64,000 bases of DNA from Hysterium pulicare CBS 123377 (GCA_000467715.1 AJFK01000721.1:1-64000); one strand, 5' to 3'. Shown: positions 21,766 to 34,523, counted from the first letter of the stretch. The notes: generated from the sequence alone by a model not told the origin. Made by a program: numbers and translations.

Positions 21766-24700
21766 TCATACCGCACCGAATCCCTTCGAATTCTGCAACG
21801 CGAGCCTCAATTTCCTCTCTAATTTCTCTCTATTCGAGTAATCTGGCAACATCAATTTGCCAAAGCAGGTTGAGCTCGTCGGCAGCAACTCTGTATCGCT
21901 CGTCGACCTCACAATGCAGAACTGAATACTGACAAGGCCATTGACTGGAACACGATCGGAAGCTGTGACGAATTCTAGGAGTTGTTTTTTCTCGGCCATA
22001 GTGAATTTCCCGACGATAGACCAGAAGTATGCGATAGTTGGGTGACTCGGTGAGTAGCCGTCTTCATAGCGAACGGCCTTCTTGAGTTCTTTGATGTCGA
22101 TTTTTTGGTGCCCTTCGATGAGTGTTTGGAGTGCTTCCGGGTTGAAGAGTTGGAGGGCGGTTTTGTGGAGGCAGGCGAAGAAACCTTTGCGGAAGGCTTC
22201 AAATTGTGGTCGGATGCTCTTGTCTGTAAGCCAGAATATGTAATCGTCGACATATCGCTCTCTGTTCTCATTCGTGACAAGACTCTCTTCGGACTCCAAG
22301 GCTGGGATCTTCTCACTGTGAGCTCCTGGCTCTGACGAAGAAGATTTATCGTTGGAAATCATCCAATCGACGATTGGGTCATTTAATTTGCCAACTTTCG
22401 TACAGGACGGACTCATTTCATCGTCTGAGGCTATAGACGATGGACGTTTCAATTCTTCGTTCGGACCAGGAGTTTCCAGTGGCCATGAATCCTCGCGGGC
22501 GATAGCTTCCATATCGACGTCGTGTCTTTGACCAAAAGCTTCGAAGCTAATAGAGTATGTCCGAGTGAATACGTCGCCGACGTCTCCGCTTGACCATGAA
22601 AGAAGCTGTTCAAATGCTTTTGCCAACTCAGGCCAACCATCACGAATATGTCTGATAGACGTAACTGGTTTGTCGAGTAGCCGGCGGTAGAATGCAAGGG
22701 GGAAAGTAACAGGGAGGGTGACACCGTTATATATGGCAAGCGAAAAGAGTATCCCAACCAGTTCGAAGCGATGCAGTGGTTCTAACGAGCATGGTTGAAA
22801 CCATGTCATTCGAGTCTGAGGATCAATCGAGAACATGCCTAGTTAAGATTAGCACATGTAAGCAAGAGAGAAATATTCCGGTACGCACCATTATCCGGAT
22901 TGAAGACCTCAGTGAGAATGACTCGAAAGAACTCGAGAGATACTCCGCCCTGATCTACTCCGACTTCGCCCTCTCGAGCACCCATTTTTACTTTGAGAGG
23001 CTTTAGCAACTGTCGCTTTTGCAGACCCCATAATTGATCAAAAGAATCCTGCAACGGATGATCCCTGCTCACGTCCAAAACAAGATAGTCGGCTAAAGTT
23101 TCCTTCATTCGTTGAGTGATCATCCACCAGTGCCTCTCGTCCATGTAAGCCCCAAGCTGCCTTCGCATGTGGGCGTTCCGCTGTGAAAGCTCATATTGTT
23201 TGTACATATTTGAATAGTTGACCGTTCGAAAGTAAGTGACTAGGTGTCGAGGACAGAAGAGATGTGGGTGAGAGAGCAAATGCAATGTGTTGGGGTTCCT
23301 TGGATGATTATTGGATCGATCCAAGAATTCGTTTGGCGTAGAGATTTGATCTAGACGTTCGTTTAGATAGGGTGTGTAAAACATGTTCTTGTAGAGGTTC
23401 AAGGCTTCTCGATGCTCATCTGTTCAATTAGCATCTCCTCTGACGATAGAGTTTGACACGTACATAGGTCGGCCAGAATATCGATTGCGCCCCCAACTGC
23501 CGTCCATCTATTGATTACGGCTTTACCATCCCACTCCTTGATTAAAATTGTTCTGAGCCATTCCATGAACACGGAAGAAACGGTCCAACCAGGATCCTGA
23601 TCTGTGTTGAGATTATTGTTGAACCGTTTTCGAGCAACCAGAGCTTGTTCTTCGACGACGGTGAGATGATCGACGAGGATATCCATTAGATTGAAGGGTG
23701 AAGCCAACGATTCACCATGCTCGTTTGCCTCCTTGGAAAGAGTGTGTAGAATTTCTGAGAAACATCGACGTGCCGCAATGCCTCGGACTAATCGTTCTGC
23801 TAGACGAAGAGCTGGTTCATATTCCAGTTCATCAATGATGTTGAGCCAAGGATGTGTATACGCAGCAATATCAGATGTCTCCTTTGGGGCTCCAGGAAGG
23901 ATTCTCCCCCAGGACCGGAAGTTTCGAACCTGGGCCCAGGTATACGGCCATCCCATTGGAACTAACGAGGTCAGAGCATGAATACATATCATGATAATGT
24001 GAGCTGCGTCAAGGTCACTCAAGTAGCCAATTGAGGGCTTCTTCGGGTGTGCCGATTTCGACTCCGAAGGCTTCAAGTCGGGCGACCTCCGCGCAGCTTT
24101 GAGTCTAGGGCTTTTCTGGTTGTCTAACTCTGGCGGCGGATTGAATAGTGACTCAGCAGCTCTCCAAAGGCTGTCGAAAATGAGTGATCCGTTGCGCTGG
24201 TTCCACAATCGGAAGGCTTGAGTCAATCGCTGAGCATTGAGGTGAGGCAATGGTGAATTCTTTCCCTCTTTCCATTCTTCTTCGCGAAAGGACTCCAGAA
24301 GAGTTTCTGGGTGGCTGAGGGTATAGTACAGGGACCTGTTCACAAATGGCTTTGTTGGGCAAAATCTGAAGTGCTTGTCGTAGTCTACGACAAACGTGAA
24401 GCCAGATGAGCGGTCGTCTCGATGCTGATGCGTATGTTTCGCCAATTCGTCCATGATGGCACAGGAAAGGTGTGAGGTCACCGGTACGACAACATCCTCT
24501 CCTTCTTTCCCATTCCCATAACTGTCTCTCCTCGGAGTGGCCGGAGAGAATGATGAGGGGCCATCCTTCCGGGGTCCACGCAAATCCAGCGGAGGAGGCT
24601 TCTTAGCACCCGTCGACATTTGAGAACGACGACAGTCTTCAGTGCCGTCGAATGAAGATAGGCCTTCTGTCTTGGGAGAGATATGTCCGTTTCGAAGCTG

Positions 24701-25856
24701 CTGCTGGGGTATATGTTGTTTGATCTTGCGAAGTTGTATCCTCTGACCGTTGCTTAGAATTTCCGAATAAACATGCGTTGAAGGCTGCTTTTGAGACTGT
24801 GTAGCGGGAAGAGTTGAATGATCAGAAGGAGGTGAGCGCTGTGCGTCGGGTTTTGTCGGAGTATGCGGTTTCACGTGGGAGTTCCTAGCGCGGCCGTTAA
24901 ACTGAGGTTGTCCATCGGCGGTTGAGGACTCGTTGTTTCCGGAAGCGTCTGGCCGGGTCTTGAGCACCTCTCTGACGACGTGTTCCCGCGACTCATCGTC
25001 TTCTTCAGTCAACCCTTCCGCATCTGGGTGGCGCAGAGCATGGCAGATATGAAAAGGGGCTGGTATATGTCGCGAGTAAGAATGTATCACCGTGACTGTG
25101 TCAAACATATTTTGTCCCAGTGACTTTACGTCTTTTTTGGTCTGATGACGTTTATTAATAGACTGCCAAAAATCATTCGCCGTGGCAGCCGATCTACTGT
25201 AGCTTGGAGTGGATTCCACAGACACATCCTGCCGAGTAGCTGCACTGCCAGGCATTGAATTCCCGCTGGGCGAATCGATGCGAGCACCAGAACGCACGTG
25301 TCCATCCCGCTCCACCTGTCTCACGAGACCCGTGTTCGAAATGTCTTCGAGTATTCCATTGTTATGACCTCCATTGATCTCCAACATTGAGGGGGAAACT
25401 TTGAGCGCATTGGGGCAAAGGCTATCATACGGGTCGTCGTGACCTGCAAGAAAGTGGGCGAGTGCTCGGGCTGTGAGCTGCGTGGGGACCCGAACTGGCT
25501 TGGAAGTCAACCGCTTTTTGCAGCTCAAACAGGTAGGCGTGGTACAAAAAGGGTTCTTGCAGCCATAAAGAATTTGACATATGTATCTGCACCTGGATAA
25601 GTATGCTGCAGCAGAGTAAGATGTAGCTTTCAGAGGGGACCGACCGTCGAACAAGATACTGGAACTGTATTTGTCTCTGCGCGTGAGCACACTCCAAAAC
25701 TCTACCAGGATCTTCAACATGTATAACGCTGTCTGATATTCGATTAGGAACCTGCGAAAGGCCATCGGCTTGCGCGGCTTGACAAGCTCTAGGGGCCACC
25801 GCCGAGTTGCGCGGATGTTGAAGAGGGTGTTGATTCCCCCGTGAAGGCCCCGTCAT
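21766..25856 (-). CDS. HUL4: HECT-type E3 ubiquitin-protein ligase (HUL4-like)
   Basis: Four exons (25856-25645, 25592-23464, 23419-22889, 22838-21766) with introns of 52, 44 and 50 nt give 1314 aa. HECT ligases take ubiquitin from an E2 onto their own cysteine and pass it to substrates. The N terminus carries an AZUL-like zinc module (YGCKNPFCTTPTCLSCKKR), as in UBE3A relatives. Residues about 150-500 are low-complexity and probably disordered. The HECT domain fills the C-terminal third: GVDQGGVSLEFF, NPDNGMFSIDP after splicing, LVGILFSLAIYNG, and the catalytic SSTCFGKLMLPDYS with Cys at about 1282. The first intron has a weak GTCGGT donor; it was chosen because it restores QFQYLVRRCRYICQ, but a start at 25765 without that intron is the alternative. 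Divergent from REI1. Confidence 0.9.
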
Positions 25857-26481
25857 ATCATAGATGCCAGATATTACTGCTAGGCTAGTCTAGGAGTAGA
25901 CGAGAAGACGAGGTGAGGGCGATACCGAGAAGATAGGATCGTGGCGAGTGGTGAGCATTTGGGAGAGACGCGCGCACTAGACACATGATTGTTGGTGGAA
26001 GGTCCGTGGAAGACGAAGATGGTGCCTTCACCTTCCTCGAGGAAGCAGATTGGGAGATAGCAGGAGCATTGCAATTCACCTCAATGTCAGTGGATGGCCG
26101 TGGTCAGCAAAAGGACAAGCACTAGAATCTCCTTGGCAAGGCAGGCGGCAAAAATAAAAGTCGGTGCACACAACGTCACTGCGGTCCGCATACACGAATA
26201 TTTGACTGTTCAGCGTAATCCCGAATTCGCGGCCCGATATCAAGACTCGGGGGCCCGCTATTGATCTGTAATACAGTTTGCAACTACTTCGAACATTCGA
26301 ACTTGCTTTCTACATGAAAAGTGACTGCATTTTCCCTCTCCGGCCTTCCGCACCTTCTTGAACCCCACTTGTCATCCGTGTTAGAAAATCCCGCCGTCAC
26401 CTTTCAGGGTCCACAACCCAACACTTTTCCCTTCAAATTCAACTTCGCTTCCTATACTCTCTCCGTACTGCCGCCAAAGCC
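25857..26481. other. Divergent promoter between the HECT ligase and REI1
   Basis: A 625-bp interval between two start codons. It includes a CT-rich tract just before REI1 (26325-26475). No coding potential is seen. Confidence 0.5.
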
Positions 26482-28315
26482 ATGTCAAGTTCTCAGCAAC
26501 CCGCATCTGGCGCCACGCCGTCGCAAGCACAGGGCTTCCAATCGACTCACCCGTTCACCTGCAACACCTGTCAGGTAGCATTCAGATCTAGTGAACTTCA
26601 GAGAGCTCATATGCAAACTGACTGGCAGTAAGCAGTACACAAGCTTGATGGGGAGCGAGCGTGGTTTAATGCTGACATGTTCATTCACTTGTAGTCGATA
26701 CAATCTCAAACGTCGAGTGGCGTCACTTCCTCCTCTGTCATCCGAAATCTTCGCCGAGAAAGTGTTGGCCAACAAAGCTTCAGCAGCCGCCACAGCAGCC
26801 CGAGCATCCTTCGAGAGGTCCTGCATTGTCTGCCAAAAGACCTATTACAGTGAAAACGCCCACACGAACCATCTGAACAGCCAGAAGCACAAAGCGAAAG
26901 TCGCAAGGGCACAGAAATCGTTTCCATCTGCTGGACACAACGATGATGCCGCATCCATGATGAGCTCTGCGTTTTCTTTAGGGGAGCCGATGATAGATCC
27001 ACAAGCAAAAGAGGTTGATGGCGAAGCGGAAGAAGAGTTTTCGAAGGTCGTGGACGGAATCCAGAACACAACATTAGAAGAGAATGGTGAGATGGACCCG
27101 CTGTCTCGGCGACCAACTCGGCCGCATCCCTCAAGAGCAGACGATCGAGAAGAACACCCTTTATCCCGTACCGAGTCGGAGTCACTAACGGACGAGGATG
27201 ATAAGAGTTCGATCGAGCCGTCGACGAAGCTGAAACTGGATCCCATGCTGAATTGTCTTTTCTGTAATTTCGCTTCTCCGACCTTTGCACTGAACCTCCA
27301 TCATATGGGCCGTTTTCATGGCATGTTCATCCCCGAAAAGGACTATCTGGTTGATCCTGAAGGCCTGATCAAATTTCTTTTCACCAAAATCGACGAAGGC
27401 AAAGAATGCCTATACTGCGGAAAGACCGTGCATACATCCTCCGGAATTCAAACACATATGCGAGACCGCGGGCACTGTATGATTGCGTTCTCTTCGGATG
27501 CTGAGATGGTCGAGATTGGTGAATTTTATGACTTCAGTAGTACCTACTCCGATGCAGAAGAATTTGATGAAATGGACGAGTCAGATGATTCTGAATCTAC
27601 CACGGGGGCTGGCGGGGTCAAACTTGGTGCTTCTCGTCAAACTACAACCACAGTCGATGATCAAGAAATGTCGGGTGCAGAGGATGAAGGATGGGAAACT
27701 GATAGCACTCTCTCTAGTGTTCCCACTGATGAGATCACGGCTGTCCCGATCGACGATCGCTCCCATCGATACAAACTGCTCTCTAAGTCTCGCCACCATG
27801 CTCACGGAGATCCGCGTCCGCATCGCGCCCGAGATGGGTGGCATTCTCACGCTCACGCCACGCCAGTTGCCGTCTATCACGATGATTATGAGCTTCATCT
27901 CCCATCTGGTCGTACTGCGGGTCATAGATCGTTGAATCGGTACTTTCGCCAGAATCTCCGGAGCTACCCCGGAGTAGCCGAGCGCATGGAACAGCAGCAG
28001 CGACGCATTACAGCGGGCGAGCCTGACTCAGATGGCGATGTCAACATGGATCGCGACAATAACAGTCGGGGCCGCCAGATCATTACTCGTGCGAACGGTG
28101 GCTTGGGAATGGTTGGCGTGAGCGACGCAAAGAAGGCAGAGATCAGGGCTGTCGAGAAGAGGGAAAGGAGACGAGAACAGAGAGCAAAGAACAGGTATCA
28201 AGCTGGAAATGAGAAACGGGCCAATATGCAGAAGCACTTCAGGGTAAGTCAAAACCTGTGATGCGTGAGCTTGCAAACGACACTAACCTTATTTTAGGAT
28301 CCACTTCTTCAGTGA
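26482..28315 (+). CDS. REI1: Cytoplasmic 60S subunit biogenesis factor REI1-like
   Basis: Three exons (26482-26627, 26695-28243, 28298-28315) with introns of 67 and 54 nt give 570 aa. The last exon codes only for DPLLQ. Rei1 acts on cytoplasmic pre-60S particles, probing the exit tunnel and helping release Arx1/Alb1. Four C2H2 fingers are visible: CNTCQVAF...H...H (Cys27, Cys30, His43, His49, spanning the first splice), CIVCQKTYY...HTNHLNSQKH, CLFCNFASPTFALNLHHMGRFH, and CLYCGKTVHTSSGIQTHMRDRGH. The usual IPEKDYLVDPEGLIKFL segment follows the third finger, then an acidic stretch and a basic C terminus. The length is slightly above yeast Rei1 through low-complexity linkers. Confidence 0.95.
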
Positions 28316-29208
28316 TCAATCCCCTTTTCTGTACGGCCCTGGCTGTGTATCTCTTCTTTCACCCTTAAGTTGGGGGTCTGTCTTAGTTTGTTTTTCCTTG
28401 TGCATTATCAGATGCAATTGCTCGAGTCATGCCCGGACATGACAGTGTTATTTAATTGCATGGTCGGCGTTAAGCATGATAGACTTGAACTGCGGCTTTC
28501 CTGGAAAAGGAAATGGATCTGACCGCTTGAAAACTATTAGAAACTGTCAGGAGACAGCGGGCTTTGATACGTATTATTATGAAAATCAATTCACAGAACA
28601 CACTAAGAGCATGAGCATGACGGGCATCGTTCTCTATGGACAAGCATGCATTTTGAGGCGTTCTGTGCGGGGACCGCTCATTTACGTTATAAGGGGTTAC
28701 ATGTTCAAAGGCCGCATAGCCCGCCCTTTCCCCTTATAATTTGAAGTATAAACGACTGCATCTCATATTCCTCTTTTTGTTTTCCCCTTTCCACTAAGGT
28801 GATATGGTGTAGGGCATTGGAATCGTGCTTGTGAAAGACGTCATTGCGGATCTCCCTACCATATTTAACTACACTTCCTATATTTTATCTCTTCTACATT
28901 TTGCTCATGAACGCTCTATGCTATACCAAAGACATTGTCAGCTGAGGGCGTACCATGAATCTCTTGTCATGCAGTAATGAGAGGTAGCTTGAGCAGACAC
29001 TCTACAACTTGTAGAGGTAAGACCTCGGTACCTCGGTGGATCATCCGCGCTAAGCTAATTGAGGCTTTTTCGATTAATCAACCATCTCTGTCGTTCTTCT
29101 TTAATCATGCTCAAATGTCCAATTTCATCTCTACTCGGTCGGATTTCCTAGCCTCTCCTTGAACTAGTTATTTTTATTCCCGTCCTCTTCTTCGTCTTCT
29201 TCATCATT
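28316..29208. other. Intergenic region upstream of the thioesterase gene
   Basis: About 0.9 kb. Contains the REI1 3' UTR and, at 29175-29205, a CT-rich tract directly before the thioesterase ATG. No gene recognised. Confidence 0.45.
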
Positions 29209-30183
29209 ATGGCGCGCCCGTTCACAGAAGCATTTTCCTTAGAAGCCCTGTCGGAAACCTCATTTGAGACCAAATATTTCCCAGAACGCATGGGCAACAG
29301 CCTAAATATAGCATATGGTGGCAATGCTCTCGCTGTAGCAGCAAGCGCTGCCTATCGAACTGTTCCCCCTGGATATCACATGTACTCAATGCTTGGCCAT
29401 TACCTTGGCCCCGCATTGACAGACCGCACCATGCGTTGCACCGTCCACACCATCCGAGATACACGAACATTTGCAACTCGGCAAGTGGAAGTGAGCCAGA
29501 AGCAAGACAATGGCATAAGCAGACCCGTTGCTTTCATCATAGCGGATTTCCAGATTAAGGAGCCAAGGTCCCTTTTAACGTACTCGACGCCGCCGACAAG
29601 GAAGTACAGCCCTCCTGAAGAATGTAGAACGTGGGATGAGCGGAAAAAAGAGATGCTACAGAAGGGCCTCATTGACCAGAAGCTGGCTGATATGCATTCT
29701 GTCTCGTTCGGGCTACAGCATAAGTACTTCCATATGCGGCCGTGTCCGGAAGGCATCATGGAACAGAATCTTATTGGGATGGCTAAGTGGGTCGAGACGA
29801 CGCAGGATGATCTTTTGCTTACAGAAAAAACCACTGCCGAGTGGCTTAAGTCCAAAGAAACACTCATGTCTGAGGCAGACCAGTTGACGACGCTGGCGTT
29901 TGTCTTGGATGGCGCGTTATCCTTCACACCGTTATCTCACAACCACATGTTTCAAGATGATGCGGGCGCGGTGTCGAGTCTAGACTTCGCACTGAGGATC
30001 TTTAGTAATGAGATCGATATGAATGAGTGGAATATGAGGGAACTGCAGACGGTGGTTGGCGCTGAGGGGAGAACGTTTTCAGAGGGGAGATTGTTTGATA
30101 GGCAAGGGAAGATGGTTGCGAGTATGAGCCAGCAGTCTATCATGAGGCCGAAGCCGGAACCGAAGTCGAAAGCGGTGTTATAA
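29209..30183 (+). CDS. Acyl-CoA thioesterase (TesB/ACOT8-like double hotdog)
   Basis: Single exon, 324 aa, the usual length. These enzymes hydrolyse acyl-CoA to free acid and CoA. The first hotdog has the YGGNALAVAASAAYRTVPPGY helix and the SMLGHYLGPA and RTFATRQVEV strands. The second has the HNHMFQDDAGAVSSLDFALRIF region with the conserved Asp and the closing EGRLFDRQGKMVASMSQQSIMR, which carries the conserved Gln pair. The C terminus is KSKAVL, not a canonical peroxisomal PTS1, so the cellular site is open. Confidence 0.88.
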   Translation: MARPFTEAFSLEALSETSFETKYFPERMGNSLNIAYGGNALAVAASAAYRTVPPGYHMYSMLGHYLGPALTDRTMRCTVHTIRDTRTFATRQVEVSQKQDNGISRPVAFIIADFQIKEPRSLLTYSTPPTRKYSPPEECRTWDERKKEMLQKGLIDQKLADMHSVSFGLQHKYFHMRPCPEGIMEQNLIGMAKWVETTQDDLLLTEKTTAEWLKSKETLMSEADQLTTLAFVLDGALSFTPLSHNHMFQDDAGAVSSLDFALRIFSNEIDMNEWNMRELQTVVGAEGRTFSEGRLFDRQGKMVASMSQQSIMRPKPEPKSKAVL

Positions 30184-30529
30184 GTTGGGTAGAGTTTAGG
30201 TTCGGGATGCTCAGATATAGCTTCCTCATCTCCTCTGATATGTTGGTAACATACGTACATAGGCTTCTTAGATCACCAATTCCCTGTCACCGAGCCTTTC
30301 TCGGCAGATTACCTCACACCCTTTCAGTCTCGTTACTTCTGGCTTCAATGCTCTCTTCCACGCAAGTGCCGCTCGCACCATTCGCCTTTGTTGGTATGAG
30401 AAAACTATTCATTGCATTATTTTCGTTTGCCTTCTGGGTCGGGGGATCTTTGAGGCTTCGTATCTGCAATTCTAGCGCGCCTGCATCACTGCAAGGCTCA
30501 TACCAAATCAAGTAGTGTGAAGGTGGCAT

Positions 30530-31615
30530 CTAATACCGCTGCCGTTCAGCAGCCCAAATGACCTCGCGGCCCCTAGGCCCAGCTCTGAAGTTCGCTTGCG
30601 AAGGTGTCATGGCCTGGAGTATTCTACCCGCCACCACCGCATTAGTCCATTGGTTCATGTCGACGTTATACTCAGTCCCGGGATACTGATGGATATTCCC
30701 ACTCAGAATCCCAAACAATTGCATACCGACCTGGTCAAGCTTTCTCCGCGTTATAGTTGGGTCTCTTCGTAGATCTGCTAGGGGATGGTTGGGTTTATGA
30801 TTCACATTCCTCATTGCGATCCTCCAGAACTCTTCCCATTTTTCTGTTGTATTTGGCCATTGATTTGGGCTGTTAGGAACCGGCGTGTTTGCACACAGTT
30901 GTTCTATCAACCGTCTATAGGCTAGGGACGTGATGATTTGACTCCGGCTGACCTTTTCACTCTCGAGTCGTTTGTTTTCTTGGGTCAGATAATCCACGCG
31001 GAACTGGAGCTGGGCTACAGAGTGAGGGAGGCGTGATATCGTTGTGTTCCGAAGGTTGGTGAGGTTGGCGAACACGTCTTGAGATTCTTGAGAACTTGGG
31101 CATCCAACCATCATGCAGAATTGGTGGATGCGAAGACTGATTTTCCAGCGGCTGCCTTTTGTTCCTGCCAGGTCCGCTAAGAGATTGCGAAGAGCGGCCT
31201 GAAAACCTCGTATAGTGAGGATGTCCAATTCAAAAACTAGCGTATCACCTTGTTCATTGGGCTCGTCTCCTTCATACATGATTTTCGGCCAGATTAGGAT
31301 TAGAGTAGTACACGACATTGCGTTGATGTATTCTCTCAAGATTGCCGTCGTTCGGTTGGGATTTTCGTTCAGTGCCTGAAGACTGGCGTCGAATCCCTGG
31401 GTATGATCTGCCTGAATAAATTCCAGCAACCAAGGGTACCTCTCAAGAAGTGTGCTGGAATTGTCCTCGCTATCGCTAATTCTCTTCTGGATGGACGAAT
31501 CAAGCTCGGTGTCCAGATCGCTCGGGTTGAGTGGGTTGACGAGATATCCAGATATCCATTGGCCCGGATCTGGAGATGTACACAATTGTAGCCAAGAGAA
31601 GTCGGTATCCGCCAT
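30530..31615 (-). CDS. Uncharacterised fungal protein with coiled coil
   Basis: Single exon, 361 aa, no recognised domain. The N-terminal half is acidic and Trp-containing. A helical segment around 195-230 (QLQFRVDYLTQENKRLESEK) looks like a short coiled coil. The remainder has conserved-looking helices and ends GREVIWAAERQRY. No signal peptide or membrane segment is seen. Codon use looks normal for coding sequence and the frame is unbroken, so I take it as a real gene. Confidence 0.65.
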   Translation of the reverse strand: MADTDFSWLQLCTSPDPGQWISGYLVNPLNPSDLDTELDSSIQKRISDSEDNSSTLLERYPWLLEFIQADHTQGFDASLQALNENPNRTTAILREYINAMSCTTLILIWPKIMYEGDEPNEQGDTLVFELDILTIRGFQAALRNLLADLAGTKGSRWKISLRIHQFCMMVGCPSSQESQDVFANLTNLRNTTISRLPHSVAQLQFRVDYLTQENKRLESEKVSRSQIITSLAYRRLIEQLCANTPVPNSPNQWPNTTEKWEEFWRIAMRNVNHKPNHPLADLRRDPTITRRKLDQVGMQLFGILSGNIHQYPGTEYNVDMNQWTNAVVAGRILQAMTPSQANFRAGPRGREVIWAAERQRY

Positions 31616-32587
31616 TTTATCCTTGGTAGATAGGATTCGAAACCGTCGAGTGCAGTTTTAAGAACAGATTATTACGGGTGTCTTTTGGGGCGGGGGTCTG
31701 AGCTGAAATTGTGAATCGACCTGTTCGAAATTGATATATGTTGGAGATATGCGGCTGGGATGTGAGCTCGAGGTTCAAAAAGCAAAACTAAAGCTACGTG
31801 TGCGTATACCATTGGTCGCAAAAGAGAGTTGTCTGCAGAACCGGTCAGTGTGGACCTGCAAGGCTGAGGCTCAGAGATTGTTCCTCGTATAGCTCAACAG
31901 TAATGGAAGTCTCGCACGGTCCTTTCAGCTCGGTTCATTACCTCTTCGCCATATTTGGGTCAAGTTACGGTACAGTGTCCGGATCTGAGAGTCTCGAAGA
32001 TTACATTCACTCTACCGTGGGTTGATCGTCTTTATGAGTTTGAGATCACGTTTTGTGGTCGTATGATTTTGAAGGAGGCTCTGTGTTTTCAATGTCTTTT
32101 GTGGGCTAAATTTGACAGTACACGATCAGCGACCGGTCAGAGCTGCCTCGTGGAACATCGGTGGTGGCGTAGTACATATCACGCTCTCCCTATTTCAGGC
32201 GAAGCATGGCAGTCTCGGTCAGAGGGCGAAGCAATCATATCAACGTTGTCCAAGTATCGAAGTTCAGTTTGTATATCAGAAGTGTAGAGTCATGGACTAT
32301 GGACCGTCGTGCTTTCATTGTACTGTTCCAAGACGGTTCCCCGCTTCGCCTGTGAGGTTGGCGTGAGCCTGTAAACTTTGCACATCACAAGCAGCCAGTG
32401 AGCTGTCCAAGGCATGTTGTCAAACTCTTCTGACCAGTCAGATATTGAAATTTTCAAGATCCATGCTAGGTCCTGGCGTCCGGTAGGTTGAATTAGACCT
32501 ACTCATCTTCCTGGTGATCATTAGAAGGCATTACAGAGCATGCAGAGCATCACGTAGAACCAGTAGTTTTCCCCTTGGCTACCAGTT
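31616..32587. other. Intergenic region upstream of the coiled-coil protein gene
   Basis: Nearly 1 kb between two minus-strand genes. Only short frames without recognisable similarity (31798-32366). Possible relics cannot be excluded, but nothing can be named. Confidence 0.4.
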
Positions 32588-34523
32588 TCAACGTCTCTCC
32601 CGGGCTAAAATTGCAGTGCAATATGCAATAAATCGCGCTTGAGCAGCACCACCGCTGCATTTTAGCCCCGAAAAGCTGTTGTCAAGTCCTGACATGTGCA
32701 CCCCGTACGAACAATCCAATCGCCTACCCATCCATGGCTTCAACTCTCCTCCAGAAAAAGCCTCGCTCATCTGCTCCAAGCTCCAGCAAGAGAGTATTGG
32801 TAATCCCCACATGTCATTGATCTTGTTCTGGGTCTCAGTGTACCAAAGCTTCATTTGACGAGAATGTTGAGCATCGAGACTGTCAGCGTGTAGTTGTCTT
32901 TCTTCAATTCGATGCCATGCCCAAAATGCAACTTGAATCGGTACTAACATTCGCAGTGCTCCGATCGGAAGTGTCCGGTCTAAGTTCAGCGCGTAGTCGA
33001 GACACATGATGATAGAGTTGGCGGCTGCCAGGTCTTGAGCTTTTATAGTAGCGTGATCGATGGGAGGGAACGAGATATTGAGGTCGGAAATCGTTTGGAT
33101 TATGCCGGAGAGAAGAACACGGAAAGTAAAATACCGGATGGCGAGAAGAAATGTTTGTCTTGATCAGAAACGAAAAGATTGCGGTATCAACGTCGTATTC
33201 TCTTGGGATAGCGTTGGAATTGCTGAAGCTAAAGTTACCATTACCTGATCGATTAACGCTTCACAGTCGCTATTGTAAAGCGTTTTTGCTAGATTGATAG
33301 CATCGGCTGCGGCAACCTGGTCGTTTGGATGCTGACACCAGCATCTAACCAGGCGCATGAGACGGGGTAGCTGAACATAGTGTTTCATAACAGCGACAGA
33401 TGGTTGATTAAACAAAGAAAGCCCAAACAAGACAGCTTCCATTGCCAAGCCGAGCCATATGCTGTTATCAAACGCAGAATCGCGGCCAGCCAAAGCAGAC
33501 TCAAGAACCTAAAACCATTATCAACCATTTTTGGCTTGTAAGGGTGATGCGGCAAGACCTTACCTCCTCAAAGTACGTTGAGTCAATCATGCTTTGGATA
33601 GTCTTCTCATCCTGGCCAGATGGTCCGCAGTACTTCAGTAACTCACAAACCCCAGGAACATGAGGGACGTAGTTAAAGGTGCCAGCTCCCATAAAAATCT
33701 TGGTGCCATTAGTCAGAGGTTATACGCGAGTGGATAATGTAAGCCTACCTCGGCGACGAAATGCAGCTTGACCGTGATGAGAACCTCGGTGGCAGCTGGG
33801 CCATACCCGTCCTTCATCAAAGCATACCTAGGGCTCCTAAGCGCCTTTATCCCAGATACATGCGCCGCTTTCCTGTTGCTTTCTGTTGCTTGAAAATATG
33901 CCATACTACTAGCGAGTACATACTCAACCGCGACGTCTAGAACAGGGCTCAACCCAAGGCGGGATGGAGGAAAGGTTATCCATGAACCAAAGACTTGCAA
34001 AGGATTGATATCGGGAGATTTTGGCCCAAGTAGATATACCCATCGGGAGGCAAGACTTGTCGCCGAACAAGAGAGTGCGTTAGACAGTTCTGGTAAATGA
34101 ATGCGGCCATTGTGTTTGCCTGCTGGAAGACACGATTGTCCTCAATGGGAGTTTTGATACGTTACCGTCCTCATTGGCTTGAGAGAAAATTTGGACAAAT
34201 CCAGAACCTGATTCAGTCTCTCGTGAAATTCTGAGGCTAAGACCTATGCGTGTATCCTCCTGGCCTATACCACGGACGCACTTTCTGGAACTACGAATTC
34301 GGCTACCAGATTTGTCGGTTTCAGGTTGCTCGTGTACGAATAATGCTGTAGATTTCTCATAGCTGTACGTGCATGGTTTTCCCCTTTGATTGCAGCTACC
34401 ACATTCTGGGCGCCTCTCATCACACTGTCGCAGTATTATGAGTTCGAGGTGGTGGTGAATCGAGAAAAATCTTACCTTAACTTTCCTTATTCTACATATA
34501 TCACATTTTCCGGTTCGTGTCAT
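32588..34523 (-). CDS. Zn(II)2Cys6 transcription factor, interrupted by an in-frame TGA
   Basis: Five exons (34523-34476, 34424-34166, 34119-33749, 33698-33564, 33508-32588), introns 51, 46, 50 and 55 nt. The DNA-binding cluster is complete only after removing intron 1: Cys7, Cys10, Cys17, Cys24, Cys27 and Cys34, with the CxRCRxRKxKC pattern (CDICRIRKVKC). Later exons form a fungal transcription-factor middle region, with NPLQVFGSWITF, MVGAG-type GAGTFNYVPHVPGVCELLKYC, and near the end LRMLVPIQVAFWAWHR. Inside the last exon the codon at 33166-33164 is TGA (codon 386 of the spliced frame), yet the same frame continues with SRQTFLLAIRYFTFRVLLSG and runs to the stop at 32588. It is either a pseudogene, a truncated 385-aa regulator, or a case of readthrough or sequence error. 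Targets unknown. Confidence 0.75.
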
